A stretch of 64,000 bases of DNA from Chloroflexus aggregans DSM 9485 (GTDB lineage Bacteria; Chloroflexota; Chloroflexia; Chloroflexales; Chloroflexaceae): positions 840,001 to 904,000 of the forward strand of contig NC_011831.1 in assembly GCF_000021945.1 (NCBI RefSeq), read 5' to 3'. The position numbers and the translations under genes were made by a program. Positions 37,244 through 47,569 of the stretch are shown here, one piece after another; the first letter of the stretch is position 1; every line of letters starts with the position of its first letter. The notes under the pieces were generated by a model. The model saw only the letters and a program-made list of their open reading frames with translations. It was not told the DNA's origin and made no database searches.

Positions 37244-38458
37244 ATGCAAACACGTTGGCAAACAACCTTATGGATCATGTTCGTTGCGCAATTTCTTTCG
37301 GCAATCGGATTTTCAATTATTTTCCCTTTTTTACCCCTCTACGTCGCCTATCTCGGTGTCGCTACGGTCGGTGATATTGCCTTGTGGTCTGGGTTAGTCT
37401 TCTCATTGCAAGCTCTCACCATGGCCATTGCTGCACCGATTTGGGGATCGTTGGCCGACCGGTTCGGCTACAAGTTGATGGTCGAACGGGCAATGTACGG
37501 TGGTGCGATAATTCTGTTGCTGATGGGATTTGCGCGGTCGGCTGAGGAGTTAACGCTCCTACGGGCAATTCAGGGAATGATTACCGGCACAATTTCGGCG
37601 GCGAATGCACTGGTCGCAACTGTTACCCCGCGCGAACGAATGGGGTTTGCAATGGGAACGTTGCAAATGGGACTATGGAGCGGCACAGCTACCGGGCCAC
37701 TCATCGGCGGACTGATGGCCGAGACGCTGGGATTTCGGGCCACATTTATCACAACTGCGGCGCTCTTACTTGTATCAGGTATACTGGTAACGATAGGAGT
37801 GCGTGGTGGTCGGCCAGCACCGGTAAAGCCCAAACAACAACCAAGCGGAATGCTACGCGGTTGGTTGACGATTCTGCGCACTCCCGGCATCGGGCCGACT
37901 TACGGGATGCGCTTTCTGAGCAGCTTGGCGCAGACGATCTTGTTACCGTTTGCGCCACTCTTCATCGCCAGCCTGCTCAGTGCCGGCGATCCGGTCAACG
38001 CCTTCACCGGTCTCATCGTTGGCGTTTCGTCGGCAGCGGGCACGGCCACTGCTATCTGGCTTGGTCGCCTCGGTGACCGGATCGGACACCGGCAGGTGTT
38101 AATGGGGAGCGCACTCCTTGCCGGTCTGACCTTTGCACCACAGGGTTTGGCGAGCAATGTCTGGCAACTGCTCATCTTACAGGCGCTCAGCGGAGCAGCA
38201 ATCGGCGGGATTACCCCTTCGTTAAGTGCATTGCTTGGCCGATACACGGCAACCGGCAATGAAGGAGCCGTGTATGGCCTTGACAGCTCGATTGTATCGG
38301 CAGCACGAGCAGTTGCACCGTTGTTCGGCGCGTTGGTGGTGGGACCGTTCGGCTACGGAGCAGCGTTTGCGGTGAGTAGTGTAGCATGTTTTGCTATCGG
38401 TATCGGCGCAGCACGGTTGCCTACCGAAGAACGGCAGATTGTATCAAAACCGACATAG
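37244..38458 (+). CDS. MFS transporter, multidrug efflux type
   Basis: A 404-residue integral membrane protein with about 12 membrane segments. The cytoplasmic loop between TM2 and TM3 carries the MFS motif A (IWGSLADRFGYKLM), and the corresponding loop in the second half has a related form (IWLGRLGDRIGHRQVLMG). The similarity is to drug:H+ antiporters (DHA1/TetA-like). Substrate cannot be read from sequence. The start ATG at 37244 lies after about 175 bases of upstream intergenic sequence without an obvious RNA element. The next gene follows after 35 bases and may be co-transcribed. Confidence 0.88.
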   Translation: MQTRWQTTLWIMFVAQFLSAIGFSIIFPFLPLYVAYLGVATVGDIALWSGLVFSLQALTMAIAAPIWGSLADRFGYKLMVERAMYGGAIILLLMGFARSAEELTLLRAIQGMITGTISAANALVATVTPRERMGFAMGTLQMGLWSGTATGPLIGGLMAETLGFRATFITTAALLLVSGILVTIGVRGGRPAPVKPKQQPSGMLRGWLTILRTPGIGPTYGMRFLSSLAQTILLPFAPLFIASLLSAGDPVNAFTGLIVGVSSAAGTATAIWLGRLGDRIGHRQVLMGSALLAGLTFAPQGLASNVWQLLILQALSGAAIGGITPSLSALLGRYTATGNEGAVYGLDSSIVSAARAVAPLFGALVVGPFGYGAAFAVSSVACFAIGIGAARLPTEERQIVSKPT

Positions 38459-38493
38459 CAGCGGAGATGACCGTACTGTAAGGAGGCATTGGT

Positions 38494-39219
38494 TTGGATC
38501 GTCGCCTTGTTTGGATTGTTGGGATCGTTACATCAGGCACGGTCCTTGTCGCCGGTTTCTTGGGTTGGCAACGGGCATTTCAATATGAACGCCTTTTTCA
38601 CCTTGTCCGTCTCGATCCGCTTGGCCTCAATACAGTTCGCAGTACACCAACAATGCCGGCAACGATAGTCTTCGTCGGTGACTCACGAGCAGCAGCATGG
38701 CCGGTGCCTACCGGCTTTACGATTGACAACCGCGGTGTACCCGGTCATACGACCATTCAAACGCGGCTCAGCTACCCACTGCTGGTGAGTCCACTCAAAC
38801 CGCAATGGGTCATCATCCAAGTCGGGGTTAATGATCTGACAGCGCTCGAGGTATTTCCCCACGACGCCGAGATGATCATTCAAAACACGATCACCAACTT
38901 GCGCGCAATCATCGATCTCGCCCGCACCGATGGTAGTCGCGTTATCCTCACGACAATCTTCCCGCTCGGTCCAAATCCCTTCGAGCGGATCAATCCGGGA
39001 ACCGGCTTGATTGCTACCGGTATCGAGCGCGTCAATTCAGCTATTCGAGCGATGGCTGCACCTGATGTGCTCATCTTCGATAGTAGCGCGGTATTGGCCG
39101 CCAACGACGGTTTTGTCGCCGAAGGTTACCGTCTCGACTTGCTACACATTAATCAGGCTGGGTATCGAGCGTTGAACGAAGCACTTAGTCCATTGTTAAC
39201 CGCGCACATCGGCCCATGA
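38494..39219 (+). CDS. SGNH/GDSL-family hydrolase, membrane anchored
   Basis: A 241-residue protein starting with TTG 38494, preceded by AAGGAGG. An N-terminal hydrophobic helix (LVWIVGIVTSGTVLVAGFLG) anchors or exports it. SGNH blocks are visible: block I IVFVGDSRAAAW with the nucleophilic Ser, block III QVGVNDLT with Asn, and block V DLLHINQAGY with Asp and His. It should be an esterase or acyl-hydrolase acting at the cell surface, perhaps on acylated polysaccharide; substrate unknown. It converges with the sfsA gene 24 bases downstream. Confidence 0.85.
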   Translation: MDRRLVWIVGIVTSGTVLVAGFLGWQRAFQYERLFHLVRLDPLGLNTVRSTPTMPATIVFVGDSRAAAWPVPTGFTIDNRGVPGHTTIQTRLSYPLLVSPLKPQWVIIQVGVNDLTALEVFPHDAEMIIQNTITNLRAIIDLARTDGSRVILTTIFPLGPNPFERINPGTGLIATGIERVNSAIRAMAAPDVLIFDSSAVLAANDGFVAEGYRLDLLHINQAGYRALNEALSPLLTAHIGP

Positions 39220-39242
39220 ACCAAGAGCTTGCCACCACAATC

Positions 39243-40026
39243 TTACAGGCGACGGCGTAATTCGCTGGGAACTGCACTGAGCGACATGAATACCGGAACC
39301 TCATGCCCAAGCGTAATACCCGTTGGTGTTACCGGGCAAAGATAGGCATATATCTCAACCCCAAGTGCGCGTGCAGTACGTAACGCTCGGCTAAATGCCC
39401 GATCAATTGTCTCATCAGGAGCAAAGGCAACCCCTTGAGAGCGCTGGATGATAAACACTACTGCTGCTCGTTGACCGTTGCGCGCTGCGTTGGTCAATAA
39501 TTCGAGATGCTGGCTACCACGTTCGGTCGGAGCATCAGGAAAGACCGCAACCCCGTCAATCACACGAGTAACCGACTTGACTTCAAGCAAGCAGGTATCC
39601 AACCCTTCGCTCAGGCGAAAATCGATTCGGTGCGGGCCGAGCTGTACCTCACGCTGAACAGTACCATAACGTGCAAACTGAGGTAATGCTCTTAACGACA
39701 GCGCAGCAGCGACCAGACGATTGGGTAGTTGGGTATCAAGCGAGACCAAATCGCTGTCTTGATAGACCGCCACCACTTGAAACGCCGTCTTACGACCAAC
39801 CTCCTCGCGCGGGGCGAGCAACAGACGAGCGCCGGGTACGAGGAGATCGACCAGACGGCCACGGTCGGCTACATGTGCCCGCACCATGCGTCCGCCCATC
39901 TGCGCTTCGACCAAAAATTGGCCAGACCGCGCAGCAAATGTCGCTTCGATCAACGGTACGCCGGCCGAGAACGGTACCCGCACGATAGGGTGAATCTGCT
40001 GACCGGTTCCATGTCCTGTATTCATA
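39243..40026 (-). CDS. sfsA: DNA/RNA nuclease SfsA
   Basis: SfsA family protein of about 260 residues; the E. coli protein binds DNA and has been linked to sugar-fermentation gene stimulation, and the fold includes a PD-(D/E)xK-like nuclease domain. Visible motifs are [45 protein letters not shown] and [16 protein letters not shown], the last three covering the conserved Asp, Glu-x-Lys and Thr-x-Arg-Gly-x-x-His signature. ATG at 40026 is the best start, since it gives the usual N-terminus; an upstream extension would cover the preceding intergenic region. Confidence 0.92.
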
Positions 40027-40030
40027 CCTT

Positions 40031-40593
40031 TTAGTATATCACAGCAAGCGATGAAATCACGCTTGCACACCCTCCAGCGATAGACAAACGCACGCGCGTC
40101 AACTCGTCTAGCCCGTCGGCATGATATCTGATCAGTTGTAACGAACGTACCACTACACCAACGATACGAGATTCTGCGGAAATCAGCCAGACCGGATTGG
40201 CCGTAAGGGTCAAGATCGAATGACCGGGAGGTACCGTTACGATGACTGTATAACAGCGTGGTTGGACAGTGACCGGAACAACAAGCCGAGCCGTTGTCGC
40301 ACCTTGCACGATAAGTGTTGTTGACTGTGCCGCTACCATTACCATTTGCAACAACGCTTATTGCGACGTTGCAGACGAATTAAAGACGTGAACATCCGCT
40401 TGATCCGCTGTCACTGCCAGCGTATGCCATTGTCAGTGCGTTCTAGATTGTACCAGCCTTTGCCTAGCGAAAAGGTTAAGTTGGGCTGTGGAGGTAACGA
40501 ACGACGACAGAGGCTTGTCTGTTCATCTCGATAAACTACTTCGAGAAACTGAGCCAACTGTTCAGTCGTATACCGTTGACTCGAACTCAACAA
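40031..40593 (-). pseudogene. Decayed C-terminal part of an envelope protein
   Basis: Reverse-strand codons in two frames give a coherent protein tail: KGWYNLERTDNGIRWQ, then after a shift [13 protein letters not shown], a TAA, and [20 protein letters not shown] continuing to a stop at 40031. The beta-rich pattern resembles the C-terminal extracellular domain of large membrane glycosyltransferases. With one frameshift and one nonsense codon and no start, it is a relic. Family assignment is weak. Confidence 0.4.
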
Positions 40594-40694
40594 CTGCTCA
40601 TGAACAATGGTATTTCAATACGCGCTGCTGCTTCCTCGTGCCGATACCCGTTCTGTGTCGTCCTGACGTGTTCCCGTCAGCGGCAACCGAAAGC

Positions 40695-40730
40695 GGGCAG
40701 GAAGGCCGGCCAATGCCTGCCTTCCTGCCC
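40695..40730 (-). terminator. Hairpin downstream of RCC1 fragment
   Basis: GGGCAGGAAGGC and GCCTTCCTGCCC form a 12-bp stem with a 12-base loop. It lies just past the end of the reverse-strand RCC1-like fragment and probably terminated its transcription. Confidence 0.65.
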
Positions 40731-40765
40731 GTCGCAATCCACCGGACGTTGTTCTCATCTGATAA

Positions 40766-40990
40766 TCATCGGTAGGTGTACTGACCCTGCGCTGACATCA
40801 CCACGTCCACCGGCGTGGTGCGATACAACGCTCTGCCGTCGCCCAATTGCTCAGAGAAGTTGCTGCCCCAGCACGTCACCCCGCCGGTAGCGGTCCGCGC
40901 ACAGGTGTGCTGCCCACCCACCGCAATGGCCGCCACTCCGCTCGGCAGCCCGACCACATCCACCGGTGTCCTCCTCATGATGGAATTCAT
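40766..40990 (-). pseudogene. RCC1-repeat protein fragment
   Basis: About 70 codons encode one and a half RCC1/BNR-type blades (SGVAAIAVGGQHTCARTATG, VTCWGSNFSEQLGDG) and a proper C-terminal stop. The rest of the gene, normally several hundred residues of seven-bladed propeller with a signal peptide, is absent upstream. There the sequence becomes AT-rich and non-coding. This is a truncated remnant. Confidence 0.65.
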
Positions 40991-41292
40991 ATATCAAACC
41001 GAGCTAAACATTACGAAAGATGAGAAATCACAATGTATACGATTTAAACAGAGCAAAATATATTATGAAATTTGTATTACTTCTTCTCATATTAAAAAGA
41101 AACTTCTTATCTCGCTTACACATAGTAACCGAATCGTTTAGTCCAACAAACAACTGGCCAACACATGAACTCATGAGCCACCAGAGAGTGTAACGTAGTT
41201 CTTACATAACGCATGCGAACAATTGCCTGCCAAAAATCGCTCGATACCGGCAGTGGTACAATTAAAAAGGTACCTGATGAAAAGGGTGTTCA
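40991..41292. other. AT-rich gap without recognisable gene
   Basis: This stretch is strikingly AT-rich compared with its surroundings (for example AACATTACGAAAGATGAGAA and the run near 41040-41100). I see no convincing reading frame, RNA gene or repeat. It separates the RCC1 fragment from the kinase gene and may mark an old deletion or insertion junction. Confidence 0.5.
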
Positions 41293-42297
41293 ATGCTGAC
41301 CCACGACGATATTGCCCGTGTATTGGCATACTACGACATCGGCGAGTTACGGTCGAGCCGTCCGGCCAGCCACGGTGCGATCAACGAGACGGCATTTATC
41401 GAAACGACCGTTGGCAGGTTTGTCATCCGACGTAACCGTCGTCAACAGGGTTTTCAAGCCATTCGTTTACGCCATCGTCTGCTCGAGTGGCTGCGTCAGC
41501 GCGGCTTCCCAGCGCCGCGGGTGTTGCCGGCGCGCAACGGTGATACGGTGGTGATCCTCAATGATCGGGTGTATGAGTTAAGTGTATTCATCATCGGCGA
41601 CGAGTTTAATCCGAGCCGTCCGCGCCAACTGAGTGACATTGGCCGCGTGCTGGCCAGCTACCATCGGGCTGTGAGCGACTTTCCCGATCCACCACCTGAG
41701 CCGCCACCCCGTTATCTCCCATCGAGCCTTGGTAGTCTAACCGAACGCCTGATCACGCGCGACATTCTCGGTGATCTGACAAATGCTTTGCATTGGTACG
41801 AACGACGGATCGCCGAACTACGTCGCCGGTTGAGTGATGAAGCGTATGCGACGTTACCGCATTTACTCATCCACGGCGATATTCATCGCGATAATCTGAT
41901 CTTTCGCGGCGACGCAGTAGCAGCGTTAATCGATTACGATCAAATTGGTATTGATGCCCGCCTTGTCGATCTGGTCGATGGTCTGGTTGATATGGCTATC
42001 GGCGCACCGCCACCCAACTGGTCAATGTGGGGAGTGTATCGAGCGCCGCTTGACATTGAGCGGGTGAAGTTGTTGCTGAGCGCGTATAATGCGATTGCAC
42101 CACTGTCGACGAGTGAAGTGAACGCCCTCCCGGCACTGCTCGAAACGGTGTGGCTGCAAGGTAATCTTCGACGTGTTTTAAGTACGCCCGACGCCGACCC
42201 TGATTATCATCTTGAGCTACTCGGACAAGGCCGGTGGTTGTCCGAATGGATGGATCGTTATCGCGAGCAAGTGATCGCTGCGGCAATGGTATACTAA
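41293..42297 (+). CDS. APH-family phosphotransferase (homoserine-kinase-II-like)
   Basis: A 334-residue protein of the aminoglycoside phosphotransferase/choline kinase fold. The catalytic loop is LIHGDIHRDNLIF, with the Asp base and Asn metal ligand, and the DFG-equivalent is VAALIDYDQIG. N-terminal GAINETAFIETTVGRFVIRR is the nucleotide-binding beta-hairpin region. The overall layout (HGDIHRDN, IDYDQ) is like homoserine kinase type II (ThrB-like) and related small-molecule kinases. Substrate not determinable from sequence. The gene stands alone, 87 bases before the next one. Confidence 0.82.
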   Translation: MLTHDDIARVLAYYDIGELRSSRPASHGAINETAFIETTVGRFVIRRNRRQQGFQAIRLRHRLLEWLRQRGFPAPRVLPARNGDTVVILNDRVYELSVFIIGDEFNPSRPRQLSDIGRVLASYHRAVSDFPDPPPEPPPRYLPSSLGSLTERLITRDILGDLTNALHWYERRIAELRRRLSDEAYATLPHLLIHGDIHRDNLIFRGDAVAALIDYDQIGIDARLVDLVDGLVDMAIGAPPPNWSMWGVYRAPLDIERVKLLLSAYNAIAPLSTSEVNALPALLETVWLQGNLRRVLSTPDADPDYHLELLGQGRWLSEWMDRYREQVIAAAMVY

Positions 42298-42384
42298 CGC
42301 CATACGAAATGTGGCGCTCGCACGGTACATTCTGATGGAAGGCACTCGTTCGCTTTGCGTCATCCATTATCCTCAACAAGAGGC

Positions 42385-45300
42385 ATGAGCACACGCATAC
42401 CGCATTGGCTGGGTGTTCTGGCCCGTCTTTGGACAATCATGCTGTTCGGCGTGGTGGTAAGCTTACTCGGGGGGCTGGCCATTCGCTGGTTCGCTCCGGC
42501 ATTACCGTGGGCTGAAACGCCAACGGTGCAACTGCGTGATCCCTTACCGCAAAGTCAAGTTGTACCGCCTCGTAGTACCATCACGCTCGTCTTTAGCACG
42601 CCGATGAACCCGTTTACGGTTGTGCGGGCGTTACGCATCGATCCGCCAATCGCCGGCAAACTGGAATGGTCGGAAGACCGACGTAGTGTGCGGTTGATCC
42701 CGGATCAACCGCTGCAACCGGCTACAACGTACCGTGTACAGGTGATGACCAACGCGCAGAGCCAATGGTGGCGGCCCCTGGCTCGGTCACTTGACGTTGA
42801 GTTTACCACTGCTGCCCAACCTACCGTCACAGCGGCATTGGCCCCGCAGTCGCGGACAGCCCCAATTGCGCTTATCTTTAGCCGGCCAATGGTTGACCCG
42901 GATACAATCGGTCAGCCTGCATCGCTGGAACAGATCCGAATATCGCCACCGCTGCAACTGAATGGCGAATGGCTTGATCGGCAAACGTTGCTGTTGCAAC
43001 CGGCAACTGCCTTTACGGCCATCACCACCTACACCCTCACCCTCGATGCGAATCTACGCGATGCACGGGGGATCGAACTTGGCCAACCGTTCCAATGGCA
43101 ATTCACAACGCCATGGCCAATCCTACTCGAACAGACGCCATTGCCTGACGAACAATGGGTGAATCCGCAACAGCCTCTGACCTTGGTGTTTGATGCCCCG
43201 ATTGATACCCGTCTACTCAGCTCAGCGTTAACGATTACCCCGGCCGTCAGCGGCAATTTTAGCAGTTTCACCGATGGCGACCGCTATATCACCATCTTTA
43301 CTCCCCATAACGGTTGGTCACCCGGCCAGACCTATCAGATACGCCTCCAACCCGACCCAAGTGGCGAACCGGTAGCTGCGTGGCGCTTCACCGTCGAACC
43401 TGAACCGCTCCTCATTGCGTCATTTCCGGGGCAAGGCCAGACGCTCGCGCCGGGTCAAGCGATTCGCTTGATCTTCAGCACCCCAATGGACGAAGCCGAG
43501 TTACGTGCCGGTTTGCGGATTGATCCGCCGGTGGTAAAGCTCGAACTGGAAGTGGATGAGAATCGGATCACGCTGCAACCGCTCTTACAGGCATCAACGA
43601 CATATACCATCACTATCGCTGCCGGTACACGTGATCGCAGTGGAGTGCCACTCGCCCACGATGTGTCGCTCACCATTCGTACCGCCAGTGCCTCACCGCA
43701 GTTGCAGGTTATCGGCGAGATCGTTCTCTCGTTTCCCGCCAATGTGCAACCGGTAGTAACTATCGAGCGAATGAATCTGTCGGTGATCGACGGTCAATTG
43801 TACCAACTCGATCCGTCAACCCTGATCAGAGCGCTCTCACTCCGACCAAACGAATGGGCTAGCTTCGTGCCCGAAAGGTATGGGCAACCTCTCGTGCGTG
43901 CATGGCGTGAGCTACTGAACGACCCGGCCGATACCCTTGTGCGTAGTTTGCTACCGATCACGGCCAACAGTGCCGGCGATCCCTTGCCGCCGGGAGCGTA
44001 CTATCTGCGGATGACCGCTAGTGCCGGTTTACGGGCTGACCGGTTATTGCTCATCTCATCGCTGAATCTGTCGCTGTTGGTGAACAATGATGAACTGCTA
44101 CTGTGGGTGACAACCGGTGGGACCGGTACACCCGCCGGCAATATTCCGTTGACGGTCTATACCGGTGAGACGGTGCTGGCGCGCGGTACGAGTGACGATC
44201 AGGGTCTGTGGCGGGTACCGCTGACCGGCCTGTCAACCGGGAATAGTAGTTCGCCACTACCGATAATTGCTTTGGCCGAAGGCAATGGCCTGACGCTGGC
44301 CCGTGCCGAACTCACAACGACACAACCACGAGTACAAGCCCTGCTTGCCCCTGATCGGTTAAGCTATCGTCCAGGCGGCGTCGTGCGGATCAACGGTGTG
44401 GCTCGTGCTCAACAACCTGATGGTCGGCTGATGCTGCCGACGAGCGGCAATTGTACCATTCAACTCGACGGCCCAAACCTGAACGACCAACCACCTGCCG
44501 TGGACTGTACGGTGAGTAATACCGGTATTGTCAGCGGCAGTCTCCAATTGAATGCCCGTACTACACCCGGCCCCTATACAGCAACCGTCGTTATCGGCGA
44601 TAGTGTCTACCGTCTGCCGATTCGAGTCAGGGGACCGTCTACCGGTACGGCCGTTCGGATCATGCCCGCACGCCCGGCCGGCCTGGCGGTTGATGTGACC
44701 CGTGCCGGCCTACCGGTGAGCGGTGCAACCATCAGTTGGACACTCCGCCTCGAAACCCTCTCGGTCGCCGAACTTGACGGGGTCAACGGCGTGGTGATCG
44801 GTGGGGTTAGTGAAAACCAGGCCAGTGCCACCACCGACGCCAGCGGTCGGGCGATGATCAATCTGCCGGCCGATGAAAACCTGCTACGCCCATTACGCTA
44901 TCAACTCGCTCTCACCGTCCTCCTCCCCGATGGCGAACAGCTCTCACGTGAAACAGAGGGAGTGATCACCCCGCGCAGTCCGCGGTTGGTGCTCGATGCT
45001 CCGGCGATCGTTGAGCGCAACGAACGGGCTACCATCACGATGTGGTTGCGCACAGCCGATGGTGCAGCGATTGGGAATACGTTGGTTGAACTTGAAGTTC
45101 GCCGTAACCCAACCGACCCGCCACTGATCGTGCGTCGTGTCCGTACCAACAATGACGGCCAGACCAGCGCCGAACTCGTACCACTCGCACCGGGCCGCTA
45201 CGAACTCACCGCCCGCGCAGGTACGGCTCTCAGCCGTCATTCCTTGTGGGTCGCCGGATTCGGCCTGTCTACTGCCGAACCACAAATCATCCCCGATCGC

Positions 45301-47565
45301 TCGTCCTATACGGTGGGCGAAACGGCTCGTGTGTTGATCACCGGACCGGCCGGCGGTAGAACGCTCCTCCTCGTGATCGGTCAAGGCGCTACTGCTCAAA
45401 CCATCATTACTGCTGCGCAGCCCGGTACGGTGCTCGATATACCGATAAGCGCCGATCTGGCGCCAATCACCCTCCTCACCGCCCTTATTGACGATGGCGT
45501 GCGGCATTGGATGACCTCTACCACGATCTCCATCGATCCGCCACCGCCACCAGAACTGAACATCAGCCAACCCGATGTCTTGCCCGGTGCGACGGTCACG
45601 TTCACGGTAACGGCAGCAACCGATACCCTGCTGGTTGTCCTCAGTTTGCTCCATTCGCCGCCGGTCGACCTGACACCCTGGAATCAACCTCTCGCACCTT
45701 TAACCCGCGCGCCAGGGCAACAGACCGGTCTTGACGGGATTATCCTGCCGGCGAGTATTCAATCTCACCAAAACCAGCACACGATCAGTGTGACTATGCC
45801 AAACCAACTCGGTCGCTGGCGCCTCAGCGTGATTGCGGTTTATCCGAACGGTATCGCTACCATCGCCGGTGCCCTGCTCGACACTAACCAACCCATTGAA
45901 GCGATTGCCATTCCTCTCCCGGCCCCACGCCCACCCGACACGGTGACGGCGACGCTCATCCTCCGCAATCTCAGTGGACAAGACCGCACGGTACGCAGTC
46001 GGCTTTGGCTCAGTGATGGCATCCTCCTCGACCCGCTTGAACAGACCACCACCGTACCAGCCGGCGCAACCGTCCCGATTGCCTGGCGCTTACAACCACA
46101 ACCCAATGCCAATCTCGTCGGTTTGCGCTATGAGGTGATCGATACGATCAGCTTGCCACCGATTGAATACGCCATACCGGTATGGCGTGACCCGCCACTG
46201 CCTACTACCGACCAGACATACGTCGCCACCGACCCGATTACCATCACCCTCCCCGACGGAAACAACGAAGTCGTCATTGCAGCGAGTGTCCGTGCCGCTC
46301 TGGCCGACCAGGCCCAACGGTTGTTGCAAACTACGCCCCCAACCGCGGAAACGCTCGCCGCTGCCATTGTGATCGGTCGTGAACTCGAACGTACTGCTAC
46401 CACCACTGCCGAAGCCGACCGGTGGCGAACAGCTATCGAGAATGTGTTACCACCACTGCGTAGCCTTCGTAACCCCGATGGCGGATGGGGCTGGTGGCCC
46501 AATACGGCCTCCGATCCCTTCATAACCGCCTTTGTGCTCGAAGCAATAGGCCGACTTCCTTCACCGTCTGCCGAGCGTCGTGAATTGAGCGAACCGGCCC
46601 TAAGCTATCTACGCCGTACACGGTTGACGCAACCGGCCGATGCTCAGGCTTATATTAATTATGTCATGTCACTCTACGGTGCAAACCCGACGCCGCCGAC
46701 ACTCCCCACCGGCGCCGGACCGGCCGGACGTGCGTTTACCGCCCTGCAATTGCCGAACGAGCGTGATACACTGCTCAATCCGTTGCGCGTTTCTGCCAGC
46801 AGTCGTTTACCGTGGGCCGGTGCCGAAGGATTGCCACCGAGTACACTCGCCGTCAGTGCGAGTGTCATACAGGCCTTAGCGCAAGATCGTCCCTCTGATC
46901 CACGTCTTACCCACTGGCGCACGACCCTTATGCGAACCTGGCAGATCGATGGTCGGTCAACGCCGTATGAAGCAGCACGGGTTGCACTTGCCCTTAACAC
47001 CACATTATTGGCCGAAGATGGCGAGGTGCAGGTCTTCCACAACGATACGTTGATAACCGACCGGCCATTGGGTGATGTGGCGCGTTTCCGGTTCAACGGT
47101 GGCACCCTTCGGATCGAACCGGCCCAGACAGCCGCACTCATCACGGTGCGGAGTCCGGCATCACCTACGCAGCCAAACAACGTGCGTGCCCGCCTGCAAT
47201 ACCTCACCAATACCAACTCGCTCACAGTCGACCGGCCGGTACAGATCGAATTAATTGTGATCACCACTCAGCCACTTTTCCGGCTTGATGTTGCCGTACC
47301 GCTCCCGGCCGGTCTGACTCCGCTCGCAGTTGACGCCGGTACTGAACTTACCGTTCAACAGATAGATCGTGAACGGCGGCAAGTGCGGCTCGGCGGTGTA
47401 CGATTAGCGCGTGGCGTGTATCGTATTCTCATCACGGCACAGACCACCGCGACCGGTAGCTTTACTGTGCCATCGGCATTTATCAGCATGCCGGGAAGTG
47501 ATTTAGCTCCGGTCGTAGCAGAATGGCAAACGATGATTGCGATTACGCCAAAAATTGACGAATAA
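42385..47565 (+). CDS. Giant Ig-like / alpha-2-macroglobulin family surface protein
   Basis: About 1726 residues starting at ATG 42385 (MSTRIPHWLGVLARLW), with an N-terminal membrane anchor (IMLFGVVVSLLGGLAIRWF). Residues about 50-460 are four SbsA/Big_5-type Ig domains, each beginning like TITLVFSTPMNPFTVVRAL and ending like LQPATTYRVQV. About 560-1300 are MG-type beta-sandwich domains (RLSYRPGGVVRINGVARAQQ, YTVGETARVLITGPAGG). About 1320-1560 is a helical TED-like domain (NPDGGWGWWPNTASDPFITA). The thioester CxEQ motif of classical alpha-2-macroglobulins is absent, as in some bacterial members. Bacterial macroglobulins are thought to trap foreign proteases at the envelope. Confidence 0.82.
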   Translation: MSTRIPHWLGVLARLWTIMLFGVVVSLLGGLAIRWFAPALPWAETPTVQLRDPLPQSQVVPPRSTITLVFSTPMNPFTVVRALRIDPPIAGKLEWSEDRRSVRLIPDQPLQPATTYRVQVMTNAQSQWWRPLARSLDVEFTTAAQPTVTAALAPQSRTAPIALIFSRPMVDPDTIGQPASLEQIRISPPLQLNGEWLDRQTLLLQPATAFTAITTYTLTLDANLRDARGIELGQPFQWQFTTPWPILLEQTPLPDEQWVNPQQPLTLVFDAPIDTRLLSSALTITPAVSGNFSSFTDGDRYITIFTPHNGWSPGQTYQIRLQPDPSGEPVAAWRFTVEPEPLLIASFPGQGQTLAPGQAIRLIFSTPMDEAELRAGLRIDPPVVKLELEVDENRITLQPLLQASTTYTITIAAGTRDRSGVPLAHDVSLTIRTASASPQLQVIGEIVLSFPANVQPVVTIERMNLSVIDGQLYQLDPSTLIRALSLRPNEWASFVPERYGQPLVRAWRELLNDPADTLVRSLLPITANSAGDPLPPGAYYLRMTASAGLRADRLLLISSLNLSLLVNNDELLLWVTTGGTGTPAGNIPLTVYTGETVLARGTSDDQGLWRVPLTGLSTGNSSSPLPIIALAEGNGLTLARAELTTTQPRVQALLAPDRLSYRPGGVVRINGVARAQQPDGRLMLPTSGNCTIQLDGPNLNDQPPAVDCTVSNTGIVSGSLQLNARTTPGPYTATVVIGDSVYRLPIRVRGPSTGTAVRIMPARPAGLAVDVTRAGLPVSGATISWTLRLETLSVAELDGVNGVVIGGVSENQASATTDASGRAMINLPADENLLRPLRYQLALTVLLPDGEQLSRETEGVITPRSPRLVLDAPAIVERNERATITMWLRTADGAAIGNTLVELEVRRNPTDPPLIVRRVRTNNDGQTSAELVPLAPGRYELTARAGTALSRHSLWVAGFGLSTAEPQIIPDRSSYTVGETARVLITGPAGGRTLLLVIGQGATAQTIITAAQPGTVLDIPISADLAPITLLTALIDDGVRHWMTSTTISIDPPPPPELNISQPDVLPGATVTFTVTAATDTLLVVLSLLHSPPVDLTPWNQPLAPLTRAPGQQTGLDGIILPASIQSHQNQHTISVTMPNQLGRWRLSVIAVYPNGIATIAGALLDTNQPIEAIAIPLPAPRPPDTVTATLILRNLSGQDRTVRSRLWLSDGILLDPLEQTTTVPAGATVPIAWRLQPQPNANLVGLRYEVIDTISLPPIEYAIPVWRDPPLPTTDQTYVATDPITITLPDGNNEVVIAASVRAALADQAQRLLQTTPPTAETLAAAIVIGRELERTATTTAEADRWRTAIENVLPPLRSLRNPDGGWGWWPNTASDPFITAFVLEAIGRLPSPSAERRELSEPALSYLRRTRLTQPADAQAYINYVMSLYGANPTPPTLPTGAGPAGRAFTALQLPNERDTLLNPLRVSASSRLPWAGAEGLPPSTLAVSASVIQALAQDRPSDPRLTHWRTTLMRTWQIDGRSTPYEAARVALALNTTLLAEDGEVQVFHNDTLITDRPLGDVARFRFNGGTLRIEPAQTAALITVRSPASPTQPNNVRARLQYLTNTNSLTVDRPVQIELIVITTQPLFRLDVAVPLPAGLTPLAVDAGTELTVQQIDRERRQVRLGGVRLARGVYRILITAQTTATGSFTVPSAFISMPGSDLAPVVAEWQTMIAITPKIDE

Positions 47566-47569
47566 TAGT

